Shown here: one piece after another, positions 17,521-26,200 of the stretch
Position numbering within the stretch: position 1 is the first letter of the stretch
Layout of the letters: every line of letters starts with the position of its first letter
Assembly (NCBI RefSeq): GCF_004216895.1
Contig: NZ_SGXE01000004.1
Coordinates: 137,747 to 201,746, forward strand
DNA length: 64,000 nucleotides
Direction of reading: 5' to 3'
Source: Aquimarina brevivitae
GTDB taxonomy: Bacteria; Bacteroidota; Bacteroidia; Flavobacteriales; Flavobacteriaceae
Notes under the pieces: model-generated
Told to the model about the DNA's origin: nothing
Seen by the model: only the letters and a program-made list of their open reading frames with translations
Databases searched by the model: none
Position numbers and translations under genes: made by a program

Positions 17521-19284
17521 ATGAAAACAATACGTTTAAAATGCTCCCTATTAGAATTAATAATGCCTGTTTTATTCATCTCAATTTTGTGGTCTTGTTC
17601 TGACACCAAAAAAAATGAAACCGCCAGCAATGTGGATATTAAAATTGAGTACCCCAGTGCTGCAGAGGATAAGAATTTAGACGGAAGACTCATTTTATTA
17701 CTTGCAGAACAAGCAGATACAGAACCTAGATTTCAGCTTAGAGATGATGCCAAAACCTGTCAGGCCTTTGGAATGGATGTAGAAAACTGGAACCCCAATA
17801 CGGCTTTACAGTTTGATGCAAAAGCCTTCGGCTATCCTATTGAAAATTTTAGTGGGTTACCATCTGGTGATTTTTATGTGCAAGCTGTTTTTCACAAATA
17901 CGAAACCTTCAATCGTGCTGATGGATTGGTAGTCAAGCTGCCTATGGACAGAGGTGAAGGGCAACAATGGAACAAAGCACCCGGCAACCTATACTCCACT
18001 CCCAAAAAAGTAACCATAACCAACGGAAAATTACCTCATCTGAGCATAGTCTTAGATCAAAAAATACCACCGATAGCAGCAGTTGAAGACACCAAATACA
18101 TCAAACACATAAAGATAAAAAGTAAATTATTGAGTGAATTTTGGGGTAGGGATATGTACTTAGGAGCCCACGTACTCTTACCCGAAGGATGGGAAACCCA
18201 TCCGGATGTAAAATACCCACTGGCAATAATGCACGGCCATTACCCAAAAGATTTTGATGGATTTCGTACTACACCGCCTGATCCAAATCTAGAACCGGAA
18301 TATAGCGAACGCTTTGACGTAGAAGGCTATAATCGAATCGTTCAGCAAGAAGCTTATGATTTTTACAAGACCTGGACGGGGCCAGACTTTCCGCGTGTTA
18401 TCGCTATTAAAATTCAACATCCTACTCCGTATTATGACGATTCTTATGCTGTAAACAGTGCTGCTCAAGGACCCTATGGAGATGCAATTACCTATGAATT
18501 GATTCCGCATATCGAAAAACAATTTAGAGGAATCGGCGAAGGCTGGTCTCGATTTGTTTATGGTGGAAGTACCGGCGGTTGGGAGTCGCTAGCAGTTCAG
18601 GTAAAATATCCCAAAGAATATGGGATGTGTTTTGCCGCTTGTCCTGATCCTATAGATTTTAGAGCCTATTGTTTGGTAAACATCTACGAAGATGAAAACG
18701 CCTATTATCAAAAAGGTACGTTTAGAAAAACATTAGTTCCCGGTCATCGGGACTATTTAGGCAACGTTGATGCTACCCTGAAGGATATGAATTATCGAGA
18801 ATTGGTTTTAGGATCCAAAGGAAGATCCGGACAGCAATGGGATATATGGGAAGCCACCTATTCGCCAATTGATAAAGAGGGCTATCCAAAACGAATCTGG
18901 GACCGTCTTACGGGTGAAATCGACAAAGAAGTCGCGGAGTATTGGAAAGAAAATTATGATCTAGCGGACATATTGAAACGAGATTGGGCTAAACACGGTA
19001 AAGATTGGGAAAATAAAATTCATATCTATTGCGGGGATATGGATAACTACTACCTTAATAATGCGGTCTATTTGGCCGAAGACATCTTATCAGAAACTAC
19101 TGGGCCTTATTATAATGGCGAAGTGGATTACGGAGACCGAGCCGAACATTGCTGGAATGGAGACCACGACAACCCTAACCATATTAGCAGATTGCGCTAT
19201 CACCGTATGTTTATCAAAAAATATACAGATAAAGTTGCAAAAATTGCGCCCGAGGGTGCTGATTTAAAGAGTTGGCGCTATTAA
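17521..19284 (+). CDS. Alpha/beta-hydrolase-fold lipoprotein, putative esterase
   Basis: 587 residues. A lipoprotein signal ends at ISILWSC (Cys26), placing the enzyme in the periplasm or on the cell surface. An N-terminal beta-rich region (about 35-185) precedes the hydrolase domain, which has the nucleophile elbow FVYGGSTGGWES (Ser near 346), an acidic region YCGDMDNYYL, and a late histidine in HCWNGDHDNPNH, together a plausible Ser-Asp-His triad. It resembles putative esterase/feruloyl-esterase-like enzymes of Bacteroidota; the substrate is not predictable. The gene is monocistronic by spacing, and no terminator was seen after it. Confidence 0.78.
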   Translation: MKTIRLKCSLLELIMPVLFISILWSCSDTKKNETASNVDIKIEYPSAAEDKNLDGRLILLLAEQADTEPRFQLRDDAKTCQAFGMDVENWNPNTALQFDAKAFGYPIENFSGLPSGDFYVQAVFHKYETFNRADGLVVKLPMDRGEGQQWNKAPGNLYSTPKKVTITNGKLPHLSIVLDQKIPPIAAVEDTKYIKHIKIKSKLLSEFWGRDMYLGAHVLLPEGWETHPDVKYPLAIMHGHYPKDFDGFRTTPPDPNLEPEYSERFDVEGYNRIVQQEAYDFYKTWTGPDFPRVIAIKIQHPTPYYDDSYAVNSAAQGPYGDAITYELIPHIEKQFRGIGEGWSRFVYGGSTGGWESLAVQVKYPKEYGMCFAACPDPIDFRAYCLVNIYEDENAYYQKGTFRKTLVPGHRDYLGNVDATLKDMNYRELVLGSKGRSGQQWDIWEATYSPIDKEGYPKRIWDRLTGEIDKEVAEYWKENYDLADILKRDWAKHGKDWENKIHIYCGDMDNYYLNNAVYLAEDILSETTGPYYNGEVDYGDRAEHCWNGDHDNPNHISRLRYHRMFIKKYTDKVAKIAPEGADLKSWRY

Positions 19285-19433
19285 GGGTTAAGGTTAGGTG
19301 AACATTTTTTTAAAGATAGCCACTTTTAATAAACAAATGTTCAAATTAAAAACAATGAGATTCAGCAATGGGCATAGAAGTATAAAAGAGATTTTAATAT
19401 CCGTCAAGACTTCAGAAAACTTACTGTATTTCT

Positions 19434-19441
19434 TATCTTTG
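19434..19441 (+). promoter_or_regulatory. -7 box of the gene at 19492
   Basis: TATCTTTG matches TAnnTTTG exactly and predicts a transcript start near 19447, about 45 nt before the ATG at 19492. This makes an open frame at 19298-19495 unlikely to be a gene. Confidence 0.55.
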
Positions 19442-19491
19442 CTTCTCGAACAAAATAGTGTAAATGAAAGCCCAAGTAAACTTATAACCCC

Positions 19492-20505
19492 ATGAGTAAC
19501 CCCGTAAATATTCAGAAAAACCTAGTAGTTTTTAGCATACCACTTTTACTTATTACAGCATTGGTAGTACTGGTAAAATCTCCTTTGTTTACCACAAATA
19601 CCAGTCAACTTGCCATTGGGGTTACTGCCGATTTATTGATAACGATACCTCTTATCTATTTTTTGATCATCAGAAAAACGAGTATTCCTAATACCACGGT
19701 TGTTCCTGTTTTAGTTTTAGGAATGATTATATGCACCGTTATACTGCCGGTGCAACAGCAATATTACCTTGATCTTTTTAAGACATGGGTTTTTCCTGTA
19801 ATTGAACTATCCATAGTCGGCTATGTACTATATAATGTAAATAAGGCCATAAAAAGATTTAAAATCACAAAGAATGAATCTATTGATTTCTTTACTGCTT
19901 TAAAAAACACCTGTTATGAGTTATTACCTAAAAAAGCAGCTATGGCAGTAGCTACAGAAATTGCAGTCTTTTATTACGGTTTTGTTATTTGGAAAAAAAG
20001 AAAATTAAAAGAAAATGAATACTCCTACCATAAAGAAAGTGAAACTATTTCCCTATTGCTAGGTATACTCCTTATTGTAGCTGTAGAAACCGTAGTACTT
20101 CATAATTTGATTGCAAAATGGAATGATATCATAGCTTGGGTTGTAACTTTTCTAAGCGTGTACTCCGGGTTTCAACTTTTTGGAACTTTGAAATCTATCT
20201 ATCACAGACCTATATGTATCGAAAAAGATAAGCTATTGCTTCGCTTTGGTATGATGAACGAAACAAGCATCGAGATCAGCAATATTGAAAAAGTTGAAGT
20301 TAGTGCTAAAGACATCACTTTAGATAAAGAAACACGAAAGCTTTCATTTTTAGGGTCATTAAGCAGTCATAATATCATTATCTATTTAAAAGAAAAAAAT
20401 ACACTTATTGGACCCTATGGTATCAAAAAGCAATACAAAACTATAGCCTTGCACGTTGATCAAAAACAGAAGTTTGCCAACCATATTGAAACTTTACTAG
20501 ACTAA
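19492..20505 (+). CDS. Hypothetical multi-pass membrane protein
   Basis: 337 residues. Five or more hydrophobic segments (about 14-29, 42-58, 70-85, 97-113, 180-203, 210-228) are followed by a C-terminal cytosolic domain of about 110 residues rich in beta-strands (KDKLLLRFGMMNETSIEISNIEKVEVSAKDI), which looks like the PH-like domain seen at the end of many bacterial membrane proteins. No specific family can be named. It has its own promoter-like box and no neighbour in the same unit. Confidence 0.7.
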   Translation: MSNPVNIQKNLVVFSIPLLLITALVVLVKSPLFTTNTSQLAIGVTADLLITIPLIYFLIIRKTSIPNTTVVPVLVLGMIICTVILPVQQQYYLDLFKTWVFPVIELSIVGYVLYNVNKAIKRFKITKNESIDFFTALKNTCYELLPKKAAMAVATEIAVFYYGFVIWKKRKLKENEYSYHKESETISLLLGILLIVAVETVVLHNLIAKWNDIIAWVVTFLSVYSGFQLFGTLKSIYHRPICIEKDKLLLRFGMMNETSIEISNIEKVEVSAKDITLDKETRKLSFLGSLSSHNIIIYLKEKNTLIGPYGIKKQYKTIALHVDQKQKFANHIETLLD

Positions 20506-20753
20506 AACTATCAGAGCGTTATAAGAATATATGTCATTGATTATTGTATCATTGCCAATGCTTTAAAACTAAATAAACCATGAATTCCTTGAGATTGAAT
20601 TGTTCAATCCTATATCTGCATCTCGATTATTGCTAAAAAAAGATTTAAATACCTAAGGCATCCTATTACTTTATTGCTATTTTTACGAAAGACGTATTTC
20701 TTGAACGTCTTTTAAATGATCAAGAATAATCAATACTTTTAAAACCATTACAC
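20506..20753. other. Intergenic region before the small peptide gene
   Basis: AT-rich, with no credible ORF. A possible -7 box TATTTTTA lies at 20678-20685, one base off consensus, about 70 nt before the peptide start. A short inverted repeat (GACGT at 20691, ACGTC near 20705) follows it. Confidence 0.4.
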
Positions 20754-20912
20754 ATGAAAAGTTTAAAAAACTTACCAGGCATTAAATTGCTGAGCAAGAA
20801 ACAACAAAAAACCGTTAAGGCAGGTTATCTATGGGAAGAACCAGACCCAGAACCATGCGGATGGCCAATGTGCAGAAACTTCTTTGGTAGATGTTCTATG
20901 TTTGCCTGCTAA
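20754..20912 (+). CDS. Bacteriocin-like small peptide with a GG/AG-type leader
   Basis: A 52-residue ORF beginning MKSLKNLPGIKLLSKKQQ. The first 24 residues look like the double-glycine-type leaders of Bacteroidota natural-product precursors (Leu-rich start, LSKKQQKTVKAG ending in Ala-Gly where others have Gly-Gly). The 28-residue core YLWEEPDPEPCGWPMCRNFF and beyond has four cysteines (35, 40, 47, 52), allowing two disulfides, and several Trp, Phe and Pro. The gene has its own strong terminator. No peptidase-containing ABC transporter or modification enzyme lies nearby, so export and maturation would need genes elsewhere. The peptide could be antimicrobial or a signal; this is inference. Confidence 0.65.
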   Translation: MKSLKNLPGIKLLSKKQQKTVKAGYLWEEPDPEPCGWPMCRNFFGRCSMFAC

Positions 20913-20940
20913 TCAATTAGCAACATGATTTATACACAAA

Positions 20941-20980
20941 TGGACTAAGTGGTTAAACAATAACACTTAGTCCATTTTTA
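20941..20980. terminator. Terminator between the small peptide gene and tamL
   Basis: TGGACTAAGTG (20941-20951) pairs with CACTTAGTCCA (20964-20974), flanked by an A-run and a T-run. It lies between convergent genes and can serve both. Confidence 0.85.
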
Positions 20981-20988
20981 CATTTTAA

Positions 20989-23253
20989 CTAAAAAGGATA
21001 TCCGATACCAAAGTTCAAAACAGGATTGGCCACATCAAACTTAAAACGATCTGCTTTTGGTTTAGAGGGATCATTTAGTGGAGCTGCAAGATCTAATCGT
21101 ATTACAAAATTTTGAATATCTACCCGTAGTCCTACTCCAGCTCCGACACCTAATTCGCTTATAAAATCACTTGAAAAAGCACCGCCAGGTAGTGATGCAT
21201 TTTCCTCAGTAAGCCAAACATTACCTGCATCCGCAAAAACAGCTCCATTGAAATAACCAGCAATAGGAAAACGATACTCAAGATTCGCTTCTAACCTAAT
21301 GTCACCATTTCTATCAAAAAAGGCGCTATTATCATCCGCAGCTGTAGTGTACGTACCCGGTCCTAGCGAACGTATTCTAAAAGCCCTGACACTATAAGGT
21401 CCTCCGGAAAAATACTGTTTAGAGTAAGGCATGGTTTCTGAATTGCCATAGGCATAACCCCATCCTGCAAATAAACGCGATATCAGTTTTTGTCCGTTCC
21501 CTAAATTTCTATAATACCTAAAATCCACATCCGCCTTCACATATTGTGCATATTCCAAGCCAAAAATGGTATTAGCAGCGGAATCGCTGTCAGAATTATT
21601 AAGAAACAAACTAAGTGTGTTGCCCGCAATATCCACATTAGCATTAAAAAATATTGGGTGCCTCTTTGAAGTACTATTAAGTTCATTGTAAAAAAAAGCA
21701 TAGGTAATTCCTGCAATAAACTGTTGTTGGAAGCTATTATTTAAAAAAGGATTTCCTTCGAGTATATCATCAAATTCTTCGGATGTATCTGATAGGTTTA
21801 CATAATTAATGTTAATCGGATTAATTTCGTGATACACAAACTTATTAGCGTTCCAATTGTATCCATAAGAGGCAGTTGATGAATACAATCCATAGAGTTG
21901 ACTACGCCTTAAGTGCTCAAACGATACACTTATCTTAGTATTAGGGGTTTTGTATTTAAAATCATGATCAATTTTGATAGGAAATAAAATCCTGGGAAAC
22001 GTTAAATCACCTCCCAAACCAACCTGAACACTACTAAGACCTGCATTATCTCCACTAGCTATTTGCGTTTCATACCCTAAGGTACTGGTAATATCTAAAC
22101 TTTCGCCGCCTTTGAACAAATTACGATTACTAAGTCTTACCAATAACTGTGGTCCTGCAAAGTTGTTAGATTTTGAAACCGCTTGAAGTTCTAATCGAAT
22201 TGCCCTTTTCTTTAATGGCGACAGGTATACTCGTGCTCTCATTCTTTTAGGCGTAACACCATCAGATATAGTGTCAAGTTCATCATAACGGATATTGACA
22301 AACTGGTAAGTTTCAATAGCTGAAAGCCTTTTACTGGTTAATCGAGATTGGTCCGAGTTATAGTACTGACCTTTTTCAAAGAGAATAAAAGGGGCTAAAC
22401 GTTTCGGTTTAAAAAACAAGGTGTCCTGAATGTATTTGACACCTTTGTACAATGTAGTATCATTGGAAGTGTATATGGTGTCTAAAGAGTGATTAGGATA
22501 TACGAGCACCTCGTTAATTTGATAAGGTACTATAGCTTTTTTAGGCGTTTCTCTTTTTAATCTAAGAAATAGATCAAATTGTTTACTCTTATACTGGTTG
22601 GTGTCCGCTTCAAAAATCAAAAATTCAGGTCTAAAATTGTAATATCCTCTGTTTTTTAAGTCTTCTTCAATGCGCTCTCTTTCATTTTTAAAAAGGTCCA
22701 AATCAAAACGATCTCCTTTTTGTATTAGAGCATCGCCCATTAGCGTAGCTACATCTTTTTTAATCATACTTGGCATAGTGTCTATTTGATAGGTTGCCAT
22801 TCGATAAGGAGTTTGGACGTCTACATCATAAACGATCTTTGCTGTTTTTTGACTTTGTACTATGGTTGATGAAATGCGATTTTTAAAAAATCCTCTATTC
22901 TTCAATCGATTATCAATTAAATCAATTGTTCTTGATTGATCAATATCAGAAAGGTATATAGGCTCCTCCCCAATTTTTTTGTTCAGAAATTTATTCAAAA
23001 ACCCTGGTTTTTCCTGTTTTGCTTTGTAATGATAAAACAGCCCTGGCTTAGTTCCTAAAAACTTAGCATAAGGTTCTTTGAATAATAAATTAGAAAGGTT
23101 ACGTTCTACTTCTTGTAATTCAGCTACAGTATCATTGGATTGTAAACTCAATTCAGATCCCGTATATAGTGTTTTATGTTGGGGTATATATTTTTCTACG
23201 CTACACGAGCAGCCTATCAAAAGTAAAGTACCTATAACTAGTTTAATTTTCAA
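20989..23253 (-). CDS. tamL: TamL: lipidated TamA/BamA-family outer-membrane protein
   Basis: 754 residues. A short lipoprotein signal (MKIKLVIGTLLLIGC, Cys15) is followed by POTRA-type domains (about 90-330) and a C-terminal Omp85 barrel with the conserved FSGGPYSVRAFRIRSLGPG segment (about 628-646) and a terminal strand NFGIGYPF. A lipid-anchored TamA variant is known from Bacteroidota as TamL. It works with TamB in moving lipids or inserting proteins between the membranes. The gene follows tamB after 7 nt, so the two form an operon. This context makes TamL a better call than BamA. Confidence 0.88.
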   Translation of the reverse strand: MKIKLVIGTLLLIGCSCSVEKYIPQHKTLYTGSELSLQSNDTVAELQEVERNLSNLLFKEPYAKFLGTKPGLFYHYKAKQEKPGFLNKFLNKKIGEEPIYLSDIDQSRTIDLIDNRLKNRGFFKNRISSTIVQSQKTAKIVYDVDVQTPYRMATYQIDTMPSMIKKDVATLMGDALIQKGDRFDLDLFKNERERIEEDLKNRGYYNFRPEFLIFEADTNQYKSKQFDLFLRLKRETPKKAIVPYQINEVLVYPNHSLDTIYTSNDTTLYKGVKYIQDTLFFKPKRLAPFILFEKGQYYNSDQSRLTSKRLSAIETYQFVNIRYDELDTISDGVTPKRMRARVYLSPLKKRAIRLELQAVSKSNNFAGPQLLVRLSNRNLFKGGESLDITSTLGYETQIASGDNAGLSSVQVGLGGDLTFPRILFPIKIDHDFKYKTPNTKISVSFEHLRRSQLYGLYSSTASYGYNWNANKFVYHEINPININYVNLSDTSEEFDDILEGNPFLNNSFQQQFIAGITYAFFYNELNSTSKRHPIFFNANVDIAGNTLSLFLNNSDSDSAANTIFGLEYAQYVKADVDFRYYRNLGNGQKLISRLFAGWGYAYGNSETMPYSKQYFSGGPYSVRAFRIRSLGPGTYTTAADDNSAFFDRNGDIRLEANLEYRFPIAGYFNGAVFADAGNVWLTEENASLPGGAFSSDFISELGVGAGVGLRVDIQNFVIRLDLAAPLNDPSKPKADRFKFDVANPVLNFGIGYPF

Positions 23254-23260
23254 GAGTAGT

Positions 23261-26200
23261 TTATTTATTATTACGTTCTAATTTTTCGAGCTCTTTCTTT
23301 CGCTTTAATTCTTTTGCTACCGAGTCTCTCCACAGGTCTTTAAACTTGTTAAACTCGCGATTAAAAATTAATGCAATTCCAGTAACGACAAGTTGACCGT
23401 CAATAACGCTTTCAAATTTATTTTTTCGAAATCCTTTTACCCTAAACCTACCATTTTCAGTAAGTAAGTACTCTACACTTACATTACCAATTATTGGGTT
23501 ACCGGTCTCGGTTGCTTGATTATTGCCTTCAATATTAACTTCGCTTCCCACTCTAACAATCAGTCGATTATCTAAGAAAGATTTTTGGGCGTTAATCTCT
23601 AAATCTGTTGCCTCCGTAGCAGTATTACCCTTATAGGTACCATATGTATTCAGATCAAAATTAAGATCAATATCAGATTTTCCTACGATTTTATCTCCAA
23701 ATGTATTTAATTGACCTGCTAAAACACTATTTACATTATCCTTTGCCAAACTGGCCACCCCGCCTGTGCTACCATCGCTACCTGAATCTGGATAAAATCC
23801 TTTTAAGACTAGTAATGAAAACACTTGTTTGTTTAACTCAGATTCCTCATTATTTAACCTTTTTACCTGTCCGTATATAGCCCCTCCCATTACTCCTCTA
23901 TCACTTTCGGGCATATCCAACTCAAAAGATATTTCTGGTTTTAGGAGTTCACCATCAACATTTAGATATACCAAAACCTCTACATCCCTAGCAGTTAGAT
24001 CCGTTAATGATTTGACCAAAGGTAGCGGAGAGGCTTCTACTGAATAGATGGCTGTTACGTCAATGTCCGCTTCAAGCGGTTCACCATTCCAAGCAATACT
24101 GCTACCGGGTTTAATTTTAAACTCTCTACTGATAATATCATAAAGACTTGCCTTGTACAATCCGTCACTGATTTCATACCTTCCGGATAATGTAGTCCTT
24201 CCGTTAGGCTCTATGCCAAACACAAGATCCCCGGTTCCGTGTACGGTTATATAATCCCCACTCGATTTATCAATAACCACTTTAAACTCAGATTGCTTAC
24301 CTACCTGAACTCTTGCTTGAATATCAAAACCCTGTAAAAATGGAATTTCGGATTTGGTTTCATCAACTCTTGTTAGAATTGCGTCTGGGTTTTCTCTGTT
24401 CACAAACAAAACGACCCCCTCCCTCTCTTTTATTTCCAACTCAGACTCAGGAACCACTAACGTAAACGAAGAATCACTATCAAGTTTTAGGTCCCCTCTG
24501 ATTTTGGGTACTTCTAAACTCCCTTTTATGGTAAAATCAGTAGCTACGCTTACATCGCCATAAAAAAGATCATTATCCTCTTTTGTGGAACTTAGAATCT
24601 GGAAATCGCGAGCCGATAACCTTAAATCAAACTCTGGGTTATTTATCGATTTATCAGTCATAATAGCTCCATCCAAGGTAAAGGAATTCTCCTTGCTATC
24701 CTTAATTGTAAATTGATCTAAAAAAATTCCATCATTAGTTATTTGGATATTTTCTTTAGGCAAAATGAACTTAGTGTTCAAAGAATTAATAGAAAAAGCC
24801 GTATTATTAAACGTTAAATCACCCATATAGTTGGGTGCGTTTAGATCGCCGGTTACTTCACCTTTTGCAGAGAGATTGCCTGAAGCATTAGAGATTGATG
24901 AATCAAAAATCTTTTCTACCATATTGATATTCAATCTTTCGAGATCAAAAACCAAATCAACCTTTGGAAAATCTTGGCTTGCGGTATACGCTCCTTTGAG
25001 GTTAAAATCAATATCATCTCCTTTTAGTTTGAGGTTAAGGGTGTAGTCGTTAGTGTTTGTACTATTGGCTTCTAAATCTAATTTACCCAGTGGAATCTCG
25101 GTGATCGCTAACTGATCGATAGCAATGTCCGCTGCAATGGCTGTTTTGGCAAAGGGCTCCACAATACTAACCTCCCCATTCACTTCACCAGAAATTAACT
25201 GTTGGTTTTCATTAAAATAACTAGTTAAGGTATTCAGCTTAAAGTTTTTAAAATTAAAATTTAATTCTTTTTGTTGGGTCTTGTTCGTTTGTGTAGCTAT
25301 AGTTAAAGATTGACGATCTCGCGCAATGGTAAAATCATTCACTATAATATCATCTGCAGCTATGATCATTTTATTATTCGGATTGATCTGCCAAGGTGTT
25401 CGATCCAGGATTAAAGAAGTAGGATCTATATGAAGATTCAAGGTATCTTTTGTAAAAGCTACTTCTGCCAACAGATGGGCAGTGTTTTTCTTATTAACAT
25501 CAAAACTATCGAAATTAAGTTTCAATTGCTGGTTTTTAAGCACACCACTAATTGCGGTGTTTTCGATAAATAAAGGGTCCGCCACAATAGAGTCCCAGGC
25601 GACATCAAATTTTAATCGTTCGCTCGAACCATCAAGGACCACTTTTAAATTATTAATACTACTGGAACCATATACTACTCTACTCGTTTCAATTCGAGAG
25701 GTTAACAAATTCTTCTCTTCCTGGAAAGTTCCTTTTATCGCTATAGTATCTTTTGGTTTAAAACCAGTAACAAATACTTTACTGATTATTGGGGAATCGC
25801 GATATGTAAATTGTAAGGAAGAATTAACAAATTGATCTTTTTTTTGCGTTACTCGTTTTGGATTGATATAGTCTAATAGATATGCCTTAATGGCTAGCAA
25901 AGTTTGCGGCACACTACTGTTAGAGTTTAATGACCCATTGAGGAATCCACTATCCATAGTGACCTCAGTTTTATCCTTTTTATTGTTTACAAGCAATTTG
26001 ATATCGCGAATCGAAAAAGGTTCTTGCTGATATACTACTGTAGCTTTTGTAGTTGCTAGAGAGGCAGTAAAACTTTCTAGGTTTCCGGTAAAATTGGCGG
26101 TACTATTAAATTGAGTTTTTACATTTCTTGCAGTAATCCCTAAGGCTTTTAAATCCGCTCCTATGACTTTGCCAGTGAGATCAATTGATGGAGAAATTGA

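Noticed and set aside
19298..19495. 65-codon open frame before the membrane-protein gene
   Set aside because: A perfect -7 box at 19434-19441 lies inside it and it overlaps the next start; the sequence looks like untranslated upstream DNA.
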